The notes beneath the pieces are model-generated. The model saw nothing but the letters and a program-made list of their open reading frames with translations. It ran no database searches and was not told where the DNA came from. DNA of 64,000 bases, from the NCBI GenBank assembly GCA_902557735.1, contig CACEBC010000003.1:1-64000 (forward strand), given 5' to 3'. This DNA comes from Porticoccaceae bacterium (GTDB taxonomy: Bacteria; Pseudomonadota; Gammaproteobacteria; Pseudomonadales; Porticoccaceae). Shown here piece by piece: positions 19,901 through 29,795 of this stretch. Both the position numbers and the translations under genes were made by a program. Within the stretch, counting starts at the first letter, position 1, and every line of letters starts with the position of its first letter.

Positions 19901-20782
19901 TTGTCAAAAAATGCATTGGGCGCGCTCTTCCTGAGTTTTTCTGTACTGGCATTCTCCGTTATGTCGACTTTGGCCAAATTTCTTGGCAATGATTTCGACG
20001 CGATACAGATTGTTTTTTTTCGCGCCCTTTTCAGTCTCTTTATCATAGCGCCTGCTCTCCTGAAAGCGGGCACTTCGTCGGGTGGGATTAGAACATCGGT
20101 GCCTGGTCTTCAAATCACCAGAGGTCTAGTTGGCGCAATAGCCATAACCTTGAGCTTTTACGCAATTATCAATATGCCCCTTGCAGACGCACTTGCTATT
20201 AGGTTTTCCAGTGCGCTGTTTGTAGTGCCATTGGCGGCGGTGTTTCTCAAAGAGAATATGAGAATCAATAAGATCTTAGCAACAGCAGTTGGTTTTTTTG
20301 GCGTGTTAATCATGCTGAACCCTGCAGGGAACATGTCACCTGCCGGTCTAGCTGCTCTTGGCGCAGCCATAGCCTTTGCGTTAGCTACTATCCTTGTATC
20401 GATTGTCGCTAGGCATGATGAACCAATTACGATGATGTTTTATTCGAATGTAGTTGCCGTCCTGCTATTGATTGGTCCCGCATTGATGGTGTGGAGATCT
20501 CCCAACCTTGATCAATTTAGTCTACTTATTTGTATGGCCATATTTGCCTCAATAGCTCATAATCTTTTTATTCGAGCATTCGCGATCGCTGAAGCTTCAG
20601 TCATCGCCCCGATAGATTACCTCCGACTCCTGGTTGCAGCCGCCTTAGATTATTTCATTTTTGGCGTCGTTTTAGGTAGTAACACCTTTATCGGTTCAAT
20701 GCTAATAGTGGTAGCTGCTTATTTCATTTTGAGAGCTGGATCAGCAGAAGACGTGCAAAAGCCGTCTGCTAGGCTTAAATAA
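19901..20782 (+). CDS. EamA/DMT-family transporter
   Basis: 293 residues with about ten hydrophobic segments in two EamA repeats. Examples are FSVLAFSVMSTLAKFLG at the start, IVFFRALFSLFIIAPALL, MPLADALAIRFSSALFVVPLA (the conserved P-(L/V)-x-(A/D)-A block) and in the second half ASVIAPIDYLRLLVAAALDY. Drug/metabolite exporters of this type move amino acids or other metabolites across the inner membrane. The start is TTG at 19901, since no in-frame ATG exists upstream of the first membrane segment; this is uncertain by a few codons. A GC-rich hairpin follows the stop. Confidence 0.88.
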   Translation: MSKNALGALFLSFSVLAFSVMSTLAKFLGNDFDAIQIVFFRALFSLFIIAPALLKAGTSSGGIRTSVPGLQITRGLVGAIAITLSFYAIINMPLADALAIRFSSALFVVPLAAVFLKENMRINKILATAVGFFGVLIMLNPAGNMSPAGLAALGAAIAFALATILVSIVARHDEPITMMFYSNVVAVLLLIGPALMVWRSPNLDQFSLLICMAIFASIAHNLFIRAFAIAEASVIAPIDYLRLLVAAALDYFIFGVVLGSNTFIGSMLIVVAAYFILRAGSAEDVQKPSARLK

Positions 20783-20824
20783 ACTGAGACTAATCCATGT
20801 TTTTGGCTCAAACACTCTCACAAT

Positions 20825-20841
20825 AGCCCGCCAAGCGGGCT
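20825..20841 (+). terminator. hairpin after the EamA transporter
   Basis: AGCCCGC-CAA-GCGGGCT is a perfect 7-bp stem about 40 bp past the stop. No good T-run follows, so termination strength is doubtful. Confidence 0.45.
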
Positions 20842-20985
20842 GCGTCCCTTTGACGGAACCATATCGCCCATTTTAGGCTCCTCAACGAAATCAATATAAA
20901 AATAGATTCATCAAATGTTAACCCAATTAATATGCTTGCATTTCGAGCTAGTTAGTTTGCCGAATCCGGCACTTGGGGCCTAATT

Positions 20986-21534
20986 GTGACGTCGGAAAAT
21001 TCGAAGAAAACGGGCAATGTCAATCCATCTAGGAGAATCGTAACAGGAATTGATTCAAAGGGACGCTCTCATGCTCAGATAGATGGACCTACTCCCGGTT
21101 TCATTGATTACGGGCGGGCTGCGAGCAGTGAAATTTGGATCGATATGGGCAGTGAACCCTCATCACAAGAGGATTTGGTTTCAGAACAACAGCGACTCAC
21201 ACCCCCGGAAGGCGGTTCTGTCTGTCGCGTTTTTACTATGCGCCCCGAAGGAATGATGGAAATAAAAAATAGTGAGTCCAAAAAATTTAAAACCGATGGA
21301 ATCATGGAAAATCACGAGATTAATGGACCTCGCTGGCATACAACCGCCACGATTGACTATGGGTTTGTTTTAAAAGGCCAAATCGAATTGTTACTCGATG
21401 ATGGTAGCCATATTCTTGGAGCTGGCGACGTGGTGGTGCAGAGAGCAACCCGGCATGCGTGGCGCAATCCAGGGCCTGATGACTGCGAGATCGCCTTTGT
21501 ACTCATCGATAGGACAACAAGGACCGTCAGTTAA
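20986..21534 (+). CDS. cupin-domain protein
   Basis: 182 residues. The C-terminal half is a small cupin barrel: GPRWHTTATIDYGFVLKGQI, LLLDDGSHILGAGDVVVQR and ATRHAWRNPG. Usual motif-1 histidines are reduced: WHTT and DYGFVLKGQ keep one His and the later RHAWRN keeps another, so metal binding is possible but not complete. The start is GTG at 20986. A TonB receptor begins 107 bp downstream on the same strand, suggesting a functional link, perhaps as sensor or enzyme for the imported compound. Similar cupins are found beside FAH and dioxygenase genes. Function is not known. Confidence 0.75.
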   Translation: MTSENSKKTGNVNPSRRIVTGIDSKGRSHAQIDGPTPGFIDYGRAASSEIWIDMGSEPSSQEDLVSEQQRLTPPEGGSVCRVFTMRPEGMMEIKNSESKKFKTDGIMENHEINGPRWHTTATIDYGFVLKGQIELLLDDGSHILGAGDVVVQRATRHAWRNPGPDDCEIAFVLIDRTTRTVS

Positions 21535-21641
21535 AAAAAACATGGACAAAATTTACTACATACACATACAGAACTCCCATTCGGTGCTAAAAAATTATCA
21601 CCGCAATATATTTAAACAATTAAAAGAGCAAGGAGGGAAAA

Positions 21642-24032
21642 ATGCGTAAGCTGCTAAAATTGATACTAACCACTCCCATTATGCTGGTTCTGATATCTGA
21701 GCAAATTATCGCTCAGGAAAATGAACAAGCAGCCGAAAACATAGACGAAATAATCGTTACCGCCCGTCTAAGGGAAGAAAGCCTCCAAGATGTACCGCTT
21801 ACCATTTCGGCATTCTCAGGCGCCGATCTTGACCGAGCAGGTGCTAATGCTATGTATGATATTGCCAATAGCGTGGCTGGATTCAATTTTGAAGATTACC
21901 CCGGTGGGGCTTACCCTTCTCCTACAATTAGGGGACTGTATACCAACATACTCGGTTTTGAATCTAATATATCCTTCTACTATGGGGGAGTTTATCTCCC
22001 TAAATCCTATATGTTTGATTTGGGAACCCTGGGAATTGAGCGTATTGAGGTTGTAAAGGGTCCTCAAAACGCTCTTTATGGGAGAAACGCTTTTGCCGGA
22101 GCCGTCAACTACGTCCCCATCGCCCCCCCAGAAGATTTCTTGGTTGATGCAAAAGTCACTGTCGGAACGGATGAGCGGACCGACTATGGGCTAACATTAG
22201 GCGGACCCATTTCCGAAAATGCATCCGTCGTAGCTGGATTTTTGTCTACAGAATTTGATGGCACTTGGTCAAACGCTCATCCCAATGCAAATGATGGTTG
22301 GGCCACAGACGGAAATATGGGTGGACACGATAACACGTCTTACTTTGTGACGGCATCTATGCGTCCCTCGGATAGACTTTCATTACTTGTCGGCTACAGC
22401 AATTGGGAAGTGGACAATGAACGACAAGGAGGTTACCAGTTAAGCAGAAACACAGGAGGCACGAATTGTAGTGTGGGAAGCGACGGAGTTCTTCAATTCT
22501 GGTGTGGTGAACTTCCAGAGACCGGAGAGTCGATTGCTGACCCGCGCGCAGGCGGTCTTCAAGCGGAACATGACCTAATTAGATTTGAGGCATCATACGA
22601 AATAAATGATGCTTGGACAGTTAATTATCTGTTTGGCCGCATAGAGTCAGATGCCTTTGCCGTCAATAACAGGTCGGTTGACGCGGTTAATGGCGATACC
22701 GGCCTCGGACAAAACTTTCTTGTAATGCCAGACGGTTGGTCTGAAGCGGAGTCACATGACTTGCGCTTCGATTATGCTGAGGGTGACACCATATTTTCGA
22801 TTGGGGCATACATCTCAGATTTCGATAATCGCGCGGACCGATACGTTGTTTTTCCTGACTTTCGCGTCGATTCTTCAACTGCCATACCCGCATTCAGTTT
22901 TAGTCACTGGGATCCAAACGATCTCCCAGGGCCTGGCGTCATGGGTGAGGCTGGTCTTGTTATGTGGGCTGATGCAGGTTGGAATACACTCTATGCTCTA
23001 GGCATGACAACTGAAGTAGAATCGACCTCATTTTACGCGCAAATTGGACAGGATTTTTCTAACGGCAAATACAATATTTCCGCTGAAGTACGATATTCGG
23101 ACACCGAAAAATCACAGATAAATACATACAGACCTTTTAAACCATTACCAGAGTCTGATTGGATATATGACAACGCCTCATGGTCGTCGGTAACGCCTCG
23201 ACTAGTATTTACATGGAACCAATCAGATGATAGGAGCGTTTATGCTTCTGTAGCGAAAGGAGAAAAGGCCGGTGGGTTTAACGGAGGGGGATTACCCTCA
23301 GAGCGAATTTTTGAGCCCGAGACAAATATTACGTATGAACTAGGAACAAAAAATGTATTGACTGACGGTCGTATGGTATTAAATGTAGCGGTTTATCTTG
23401 TTGACTGGGACGACTTACAAACAAATCAGTCATCGCAAGACCCCAATCAACTAGCACCTATTACTACCAATATCGGAGCCGCTGAGTCGAAAGGATTCGA
23501 GGCGGAATTCAGTTATAAAGCCAATGACAATTTAAGTATCAGCGGAACCTATGCCTATGTGGATGCCGAATGGGACGATGGACAGTTCAATCCAAAATGG
23601 CTTCTGGTTCAAAATGCCGCGAGACAATATATTGATGCTTGTGATGATATTGCCTGCCCCCTAGACGCCTCTATTGGGGGTAATAGCTTAGAACGGCATT
23701 CGAAACATCATGCCAGTGCCCAGGTAAGATATGAAGGGCAGATGGCTTCCCTTGATGGGGCTTCTTTCTGGCTAGAGGGCAACTTGACCTACAAAAGCAA
23801 ACAATCCATTGACATAATGAACATGGCATGGATACCAGACAGAACTTTAGTACATTTTAATGCCGGCATTTCGAATGGTCGTTACTCTCTTGAGACATGG
23901 GTAAGAAATCTGCTTGATGAAGAATACATATCATCATCAGTTTTTCAACTAAGCGTTGCTAGAGAGAATAGGTATCAGCCAGTTTATGGGGATAAACGCG
24001 CGATCGGGCTGACACTGAGATATAGCATGTAG
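21642..24032 (+). CDS. TonB-dependent outer-membrane receptor
   Basis: 796 residues. Signal peptide MRKLLKLILTTPIMLVLISE ending near IIAQ, TonB box region DEIIVTARLREESLQDVPLT, plug with PSPTIRGLYT and IERIEVVKGPQNALYGRNAFA, then a barrel that ends KRAIGLTLRYSM. GCAAGGAGGGAAAA before the ATG is an excellent ribosome-binding site. This receptor is only distantly related to the pair at 7-12 kb, so it should import a different ligand. It follows the cupin gene and ends at a strong terminator. Ligand unknown. Confidence 0.94.
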   Translation: MRKLLKLILTTPIMLVLISEQIIAQENEQAAENIDEIIVTARLREESLQDVPLTISAFSGADLDRAGANAMYDIANSVAGFNFEDYPGGAYPSPTIRGLYTNILGFESNISFYYGGVYLPKSYMFDLGTLGIERIEVVKGPQNALYGRNAFAGAVNYVPIAPPEDFLVDAKVTVGTDERTDYGLTLGGPISENASVVAGFLSTEFDGTWSNAHPNANDGWATDGNMGGHDNTSYFVTASMRPSDRLSLLVGYSNWEVDNERQGGYQLSRNTGGTNCSVGSDGVLQFWCGELPETGESIADPRAGGLQAEHDLIRFEASYEINDAWTVNYLFGRIESDAFAVNNRSVDAVNGDTGLGQNFLVMPDGWSEAESHDLRFDYAEGDTIFSIGAYISDFDNRADRYVVFPDFRVDSSTAIPAFSFSHWDPNDLPGPGVMGEAGLVMWADAGWNTLYALGMTTEVESTSFYAQIGQDFSNGKYNISAEVRYSDTEKSQINTYRPFKPLPESDWIYDNASWSSVTPRLVFTWNQSDDRSVYASVAKGEKAGGFNGGGLPSERIFEPETNITYELGTKNVLTDGRMVLNVAVYLVDWDDLQTNQSSQDPNQLAPITTNIGAAESKGFEAEFSYKANDNLSISGTYAYVDAEWDDGQFNPKWLLVQNAARQYIDACDDIACPLDASIGGNSLERHSKHHASAQVRYEGQMASLDGASFWLEGNLTYKSKQSIDIMNMAWIPDRTLVHFNAGISNGRYSLETWVRNLLDEEYISSSVFQLSVARENRYQPVYGDKRAIGLTLRYSM

Positions 24033-24051
24033 CTATTTGGCAACTACAACA

Positions 24052-24084
24052 GGGCAGGGATATTTCCCTGCCCATACTTTTTTT
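24052..24084 (+). terminator. rho-independent terminator after TBDR
   Basis: GGGCAGGGA-TATT-TCCCTGCCC followed by ATACTTTTTTT; a perfect 9-bp stem. Confidence 0.92.
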
Positions 24085-24151
24085 CAGAACTCAGTCACAA
24101 AGAGGTATGTATAGGTTTTTGTCGATATCGGCGACTTTTGCAACATTTTTC

Positions 24152-25177
24152 CTACCGCCCCCTGAACACTCCCGACGAAATAATAATGGGCTCTTTCTTT
24201 TCTTGATTTTCAAATTCTTCGCGACAGCCGATATCTTTCCAGTTAATCATGACTAACGACTCCGCAATGGCTTTTCGCAATGAATCGCCAGGGCCCACAG
24301 TGATGAAAACATCGGGGGCAAATTCCATGGCTGCCACTTGAATGGCTTTGCTAAAAAAATAAGGCGCGATAATTTGGTGCCTCAAAGTGTAATCATACAA
24401 TGAATGATGATCATAACAGTGGGGATACCATATAGCCCCTCTTCCATCCACCATTGGTATCTCAGACGACGTGAAAAGTGATTCAGCTATGAGTTCGCTT
24501 GCCTCGACCGCTATGTGAGAGAGCATTGATGTATGAAAGGCAGCATGATTTTTCAATCTTAGGGGAAATTTTTCGGCAATTTTGGGCGCTAGCTTTTCAA
24601 ATTTTTCTAGTCCTTTCTCATTTCCCGCAAATACCAGCATCCCGCCGAAGTCGATAGACAACCTCAGAAATGCACCTGCTTGACAATCGATTTCTTTTGC
24701 CAATTGCATGATATTCTCTTTTCGCTCAAACGTTGCCTCCCAATCAGCGCTCATCCAAGGGTATACAAGTTGGCCTCCTCTTCCTTTTGACTTCATCAAT
24801 ACCCCCATTGTATTCACAATATTAAACCCGTCCATCAAAGACACTGCCGAGGCGCAAGTTATAGCTGTGTACCAACCAAGAGAATTGCCTGTCACGGCAA
24901 CTATTTCATATTCATTATTATCGATCGAGAAGAAATCAAGGAGGGAAGAGACGAAAATCAGAGAGGAGGCGTTTTCACTGCTGGTGTGAGTTTTGACAGA
25001 AAATCGTTTTTTTTTATCCAACTCGCTGAGTGTGATCTGGCCAAGGGATCTGCGTCGATCATCCAAAAGTTGGATCATATCCCGACCATCTTTGGAGGCC
25101 TTCGCCGTTATCGCTCCTAGGTCACCTGGCCCATAAGATCCTCTCCCAGGGCACACCAACACCGCGGATCGTTTCAT
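24152..25177 (-). CDS. malonyltransferase (FabD)-like acyltransferase
   Basis: About 342 residues with the FabD/PKS acyltransferase pattern: LVCPGRGSYGPGDLG near the N-terminus (GQG-like block), nucleophile segment AVTGNSLGWYTAI (GxSxG), an Arg in GAFLRLSIDFGG, and the catalytic His in NHAAFHTSMLSH. It should transfer an acyl group from CoA to a carrier protein or another acceptor. The ATG at 25177 overlaps the stop of the upstream E1 gene as ATGA, so translation is coupled; a TTG at 25186 is the alternative. No acyl carrier protein gene lies nearby. The coupling to a 2-oxoacid dehydrogenase is unusual (see findings). Confidence 0.82.
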   Translation of the reverse strand: MKRSAVLVCPGRGSYGPGDLGAITAKASKDGRDMIQLLDDRRRSLGQITLSELDKKKRFSVKTHTSSENASSLIFVSSLLDFFSIDNNEYEIVAVTGNSLGWYTAITCASAVSLMDGFNIVNTMGVLMKSKGRGGQLVYPWMSADWEATFERKENIMQLAKEIDCQAGAFLRLSIDFGGMLVFAGNEKGLEKFEKLAPKIAEKFPLRLKNHAAFHTSMLSHIAVEASELIAESLFTSSEIPMVDGRGAIWYPHCYDHHSLYDYTLRHQIIAPYFFSKAIQVAAMEFAPDVFITVGPGDSLRKAIAESLVMINWKDIGCREEFENQEKKEPIIISSGVFRGR

Positions 25178-27366
25178 TTGAGACAATCCATTATTTCCAA
25201 TGCCGTTTTTACTATAGTCCGTTTTGAGGGCATAGTGGCGGCATAAGCGGGTCCCGTCGCAATAAATGAATCCTCTGCCGAAAGAATCGTAATTGGAGAT
25301 CTGAGCTCAGGGTATAGTTTTGCAATCAACCCTTCTGCAATGTTTCCGGAGGTTCGGCATTCGTCGACAATCAGTATATTTTTTACGTCAGTTAATGCTT
25401 TAAGAAGAGCCGAAATCGGCAGAGGCGACAACCAGTTTAAATCAATAAGACGAACATCCAAACTATGTTTGAGGCGAAGTTCATCAGCCGCTTGAGACGA
25501 TAGGTAGAAGCCATTCCCATAGCTGATCAGGGCCAGATCGCGTCCATCCCCTCGGACGCTTACTTCTCCGAAATGCAGCCCACAACTTGTGTCTGGATAT
25601 ATTGATGCCCAACTGTTGTCATTTTGAATGTTTAAATCCCGCGTAGAATAGAGTGCTATAGGCTCCAGAAAGACTACAACCCTTCGCTCAATCCTCGCTA
25701 GTCGCACACATTCTCGCAATATTTGTGCGGCCCGACGGCCGTTTGACGGGCAGGCCACCACTAAACCAGGTATGTCACGCATTACTGCGATGGAATTATC
25801 ATTATGAAAATGCCCACCGAAACCTTTCTGATAGCCAAGTCCCGCCACTCGAACAACCATGGGGTTATAAAATTGACCATTTGAAAAAAAAGAGAGTGTA
25901 GCTGCTTCACCACGCAATTGATCTTCAGCATTGTGAAGATAAGCTAGAAACTGGATCTCAGGAATTGGTAGAAAACCAGTCTGCGACATCCCAATCGCAA
26001 GACCAAGAATAGATTGTTCATCTAACAGTGTATCCATCACGCGACCAGCCCCGAAGCGCTGCTGGAGCCGCTTTGTCACGCCATAGACACCTCCTTTTTT
26101 TCCCACATCTTGACCAAACAATATGACCTCTTGATGTTCCAGCATTAAATCTGTCAATGTCCAATTTATAAGGCGACCCATTGAGTGAGGCTGACTGAAA
26201 TATCGCGATTCTCTACCAAAAATCCGTTTTCGCTCTATCAGATCAATAGCTTTTTCTGAGCCAGAATCGCTGACTGGCGGGATTATACTTTGCATCACCT
26301 CCTCAGCTGACGAGAGACGAGGTCTGGACTTCACTTCCTCTAAAACTCTCTGACATTGGGCAGCCACATTATCGTATATTCCTAGTATATTTTTCGGAGC
26401 AAGTTCACCGTATTGCATTAGCAATCGAGCGCTCTGCAGAAGCGGATCATTCTCCTCATTCGCCAATATCTCCCCTTCGGACAGGTACGCGGTCTCCATA
26501 TCAGAACCCGCATGCCCCATCAGTCTGACAAATGAAAGATGAAGAAATGCTGGTTTTCTGTTGTCCCTGACAAATTCAGAAGCATCTTGGGCAACCTTGC
26601 GCGTTTGATAAAGGTCTAAGCCGTTAGCATGAAAATATCGCAATCCGGGACGATTCGAAAAGCATTGCCTTATCCAGTGCTTCGGAGTTGGCACAGAAAT
26701 CCCGATCCCATTGTCCTCGCAAACGAATAGGATTGGCATCGCAAGATTCTTATAACTTGTCCAACAAGCAGTATTAATTGCCCCTTGGGCGGTGGAATGA
26801 TTGCTGGAGGCATCACCAAAACTGCATAAAACTATCGGTTGATCATTAATATTTGAACATCTGATTTTTGATTTTGGTAATCCTATCGAAAATGCCGCGC
26901 CAACAGCTTTTGGCAAATGACTTGCGATGGTTGATGTTTGAGGAGAAATGTTAAGCTCCTTCGATCCAAGCACCTTATGACGGCCGCCTGAGATGGGATC
27001 TTCCTTTGAGCAACTAAAACTAAGTAATAAATCTCTGATAGGGGTACACGCCGAAGAATCCATCGCACGCATAATTTGAAAGGCAGCATCTCGGTAATGG
27101 AGAAAAGCCAAATCATTTCGTGATACCGCTTTTGCAACTGAGGCCATGTTCTCATGACCTGAAGAGCCGATAGTATAGAAGCCTTCCCCACTCTTTTGCA
27201 TTTTTCTAGATAAAATATCAAGATGTCTTGAAACGCATTGAGCGCGAAAAATTGATACTGCTTCCCCTTTTGGCAAAGCCATGTCTGGACTTGTAGCAAC
27301 TCGGGGAACGTTTTGTTCGATCACCCACCTTCTGAACGCCAGATCCAGTCTTGTTGCGCTATCCAT
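25174..27366 (-). CDS. fused alpha-beta E1 2-oxoacid dehydrogenase
   Basis: 730 residues fusing E1-alpha (about 1-370) and E1-beta (about 390-730) of the branched-chain/pyruvate dehydrogenase family. The ThDP motif appears as CSFGDASSNHSTAQGAIN...ILFVCEDNG (GDA for GDG). The beta half has EIQFLAYLHNAEDQLRGEA, GLGYQKGFGGHFHND and ACPSNGRRAAQIL. The family decarboxylates 2-oxo acids and passes the acyl group to the lipoyl arm of E2. No E2 or E3 gene is found in this window. The gene overlaps the acyltransferase gene by ATGA. No strong ribosome-binding site is visible before ATG 27366. Confidence 0.88.
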   Translation of the reverse strand: MDSATRLDLAFRRWVIEQNVPRVATSPDMALPKGEAVSIFRAQCVSRHLDILSRKMQKSGEGFYTIGSSGHENMASVAKAVSRNDLAFLHYRDAAFQIMRAMDSSACTPIRDLLLSFSCSKEDPISGGRHKVLGSKELNISPQTSTIASHLPKAVGAAFSIGLPKSKIRCSNINDQPIVLCSFGDASSNHSTAQGAINTACWTSYKNLAMPILFVCEDNGIGISVPTPKHWIRQCFSNRPGLRYFHANGLDLYQTRKVAQDASEFVRDNRKPAFLHLSFVRLMGHAGSDMETAYLSEGEILANEENDPLLQSARLLMQYGELAPKNILGIYDNVAAQCQRVLEEVKSRPRLSSAEEVMQSIIPPVSDSGSEKAIDLIERKRIFGRESRYFSQPHSMGRLINWTLTDLMLEHQEVILFGQDVGKKGGVYGVTKRLQQRFGAGRVMDTLLDEQSILGLAIGMSQTGFLPIPEIQFLAYLHNAEDQLRGEAATLSFFSNGQFYNPMVVRVAGLGYQKGFGGHFHNDNSIAVMRDIPGLVVACPSNGRRAAQILRECVRLARIERRVVVFLEPIALYSTRDLNIQNDNSWASIYPDTSCGLHFGEVSVRGDGRDLALISYGNGFYLSSQAADELRLKHSLDVRLIDLNWLSPLPISALLKALTDVKNILIVDECRTSGNIAEGLIAKLYPELRSPITILSAEDSFIATGPAYAATMPSKRTIVKTALEIMDCLK

Positions 27367-27456
27367 TGATTATTGGAGCATGCCAATTAGTGAATTACTT
27401 GCTTCGAATTGCAATTTCTGCTGTCAATCATGGCAAATCTTTGATGCCCTATCTAT

Positions 27457-28452
27457 TTAATTTATTAAAACATTCGTCGCTTTGGTCTCGCCATAGGGTC
27501 TAGCAGAGGGTCCGTATACCCTATTTGTAAGCGTACCAATTTTCTCAACCGTTAGGTCTATTGTATCGCCATCCTGAAGCCAAACATCAAATTCAATGCC
27601 ACTGCCAGTGCCCACAGTTCCTGAACCCAAAATCTCACCAGCATGGAGGGTTTCACCCCTTGAAACATAAGCAATGCAATCCTCTATTTTGTGATAGGCT
27701 TGCCCACTATTTCCGCGACTAAATTCCTTGCCATTGATGTGCGCTGTCATTTCTAAATTATGAGGATCGCCAATTTCATCCATGGTAACAATCCAAGGGC
27801 CCAGCGAGTTACTGCCGTCGAAATCTTTTCCTTTGGCGGGTCCAAGACGGGCAGCCATTTCGGCGAACAATGTATCCCGCGCAGTAAAATCATTGTAGAT
27901 CGTGAAACCAAATAAATGATCTAAAGCATTATCTGGAGTTATATCCCGGCCTTTTTTCCCGATAACCCAACCCATTTCAAGTTCAAAATCCATTCGTGAA
28001 GAATACTCAGGCCAATTTATCTCTTGACCATGCCCCGAAATATTGAGGGCATTGCATTTATAGTATCGGGGTGCCTCATACCAAATATCGGGCACTTTGG
28101 CACGATTTGCGGAAAAAATTCCAACCTCGCGTCCAATTTTCAAGGCATTTGATACGTGTGCTTCAAAGGTAAGGAAATCGCGTAACGAAATTGGTCGCGG
28201 GAGAGGGGGCAAAAGTTTGACCGAATTCAAGCCGCGCTTATTATTTTGACCCATTTCAGAATCGACAAGGCTGTCCGCTTTGTCCAAAGCCTCTTGCCCG
28301 GATTCTATAAAAGCCTGCATTGATCCAAATCCTGTGAATGGAGCCCCATTTTGATCTATTTCCGACGCTTGCAGATCGATAATCGCTGTATCACCATCAG
28401 TCACAACGCCCACTTTTTGTTCGCTACCATCACAATAAGTCGCAAGTTTCAT
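27457..28452 (-). CDS. FAH-family hydrolase (fumarylacetoacetase-like)
   Basis: About 331 residues. It starts MKLATYCDGSEQKVGVVTDG, the usual N-terminal domain of this FAH subgroup, which decides the start at 28452 over an earlier in-frame ATG (28533) inside the upstream gene. Conserved parts include LRDFLTFEAHV, YYKCNALNISGHGQEINWP, the metal-binding MDFELEMGWVIGK, FTIYNDFTARD, KGKDFDGSNSLGPWIV and GSGTVGTGSG. Such enzymes cleave acylpyruvates in aromatic-acid catabolism. It lies 55 bp after the LLM monooxygenase gene on the same strand, which is preceded by a hydrolase gene, giving a likely three-gene catabolic operon. Different from the shorter FAH at 17.4 kb. Confidence 0.9.
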   Translation of the reverse strand: MKLATYCDGSEQKVGVVTDGDTAIIDLQASEIDQNGAPFTGFGSMQAFIESGQEALDKADSLVDSEMGQNNKRGLNSVKLLPPLPRPISLRDFLTFEAHVSNALKIGREVGIFSANRAKVPDIWYEAPRYYKCNALNISGHGQEINWPEYSSRMDFELEMGWVIGKKGRDITPDNALDHLFGFTIYNDFTARDTLFAEMAARLGPAKGKDFDGSNSLGPWIVTMDEIGDPHNLEMTAHINGKEFSRGNSGQAYHKIEDCIAYVSRGETLHAGEILGSGTVGTGSGIEFDVWLQDGDTIDLTVEKIGTLTNRVYGPSARPYGETKATNVLIN

Positions 28453-28507
28453 TGTCTCAAATACCTCAATTAACAATCTCTCAGGCTCAAAAATCGCCCT
28501 GAATTCA

Positions 28508-29761
28508 TCAGGCGCACTCTTCGTAAGATTCATACTGCGTCAATTCATCCAAAGCCGGTTTAATTTCCTCCTGAATCAACCGTATGGTTTCAATGACATC
28601 TTCCTTTGGCTGCTGAGCAAAGTGAGGAATATAGCAGAGATACTCAAGAGGATTATCTTTCCAGGCCTTCACGAGCTCATCGCGAATAGATGAGACAGTC
28701 CCCACCATATTTTGAGGATTCTGGCAGAATGCATCCACCCAGGACTCCAGAGGTGCATTCGAATTGTCCTGACTATCCGCTCTGCCGGCAACCTTTCTAA
28801 AGTGGGAGTAGAAGTTTTTAGTGATATCCGCGTCATGATGCAATACTTTCTCGCGGGCTTCTTTCTCAGTATCACCTATCGCAAACCACCTGACCCCGGC
28901 ACAGTTTTGTCCGAGCGATAAATTCCTCCCAGCCTTCTTTGCCTCCTTCTGGTAGATCTTTGCAAACTCAGCGGTCCGCTCAATTGATGAAAAATAAAGC
29001 GGAGAGTAACCTCGATGAGCCGCGTATTTTACTGACTCTTCGCTTCCCGCCATTGCAACAAATACTTGAGGAATTTTGTTCTCATAAGGAGCAGGTACCA
29101 CCGACACTCTTCTGACCACTCCCCCGCTATCAACCTCATCCTTTGCCCCCAGTCTCGCCGTGGAGTCGGACATCCACCACTTTATGCCATCTTCATACGG
29201 GCATGGAACCTGCCAGAGTGGTGTGTTGTGCTCAATACTCTCCTTGGTCCAACAATCAATGACTAACTCAACTTGTTCTGTCCATATATCGCGGTTCCTT
29301 TGATCCTCGGCAGCCGTCGCCCCATCGTGGGTCGCACAAGCACCCAAATGTTGTCCGATAACATCGGTCCATCTATCCTGAAATCCTCTGGCAAAGCCCA
29401 CAAAATATCTACCTTGCGTGAGGTGTGACAGAATGGCAGTTTCTTCAGCCACTCGAAAAGGGTTCTGCGTGCTCATCACATAACCCAAGGCACCTACACG
29501 AACATTCTCCGTAATCGCGGCCCAATAAGCATTCAAAACACCTGGGCTCGGTCCCACTTCGTAGCCCTCAGAGTGGAAATGATGCTCAATACAGCCCACT
29601 CCCCACACTCCCATCGAATCTGCGGCTTTTACGATATCAGTCATTCCATGAACAACGCTGCTATATCTGCCCGAGTGTCTCCCAATCGGTCTCAACTGCT
29701 CCCTTTCCTCTTCGTCTTTTGCTGGAATTACTGGGTACAGATTAACGAGTAAGTTTACCAT
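28508..29761 (-). CDS. LLM-class flavin-dependent monooxygenase
   Basis: 417 residues of the luciferase-like fold. Characteristic parts: MVNLLVNLYPVIP at the start, WGVGCIEHHFHSEGYEVGPSP (the E-H-H-F block), LTQGRYFVGFARGFQDRW (the G-R-...-G-x-G-R block) and KIPQVFVAMAGSEESVKYAA. It uses reduced FMN or F420-like flavin and O2 to oxidise or cleave an organic substrate; a flavin reductase gene is not seen nearby. AACGGAGAAATGGA precedes the ATG. Between the alpha/beta hydrolase (34 bp upstream) and the FAH-family gene, it suggests oxygenation then C-C hydrolysis of a ring product. Confidence 0.9.
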   Translation of the reverse strand: MVNLLVNLYPVIPAKDEEEREQLRPIGRHSGRYSSVVHGMTDIVKAADSMGVWGVGCIEHHFHSEGYEVGPSPGVLNAYWAAITENVRVGALGYVMSTQNPFRVAEETAILSHLTQGRYFVGFARGFQDRWTDVIGQHLGACATHDGATAAEDQRNRDIWTEQVELVIDCWTKESIEHNTPLWQVPCPYEDGIKWWMSDSTARLGAKDEVDSGGVVRRVSVVPAPYENKIPQVFVAMAGSEESVKYAAHRGYSPLYFSSIERTAEFAKIYQKEAKKAGRNLSLGQNCAGVRWFAIGDTEKEAREKVLHHDADITKNFYSHFRKVAGRADSQDNSNAPLESWVDAFCQNPQNMVGTVSSIRDELVKAWKDNPLEYLCYIPHFAQQPKEDVIETIRLIQEEIKPALDELTQYESYEECA

Positions 29762-29795
29762 TCCATTTCTCCGTTATTTGATATCACGTTAGTGT

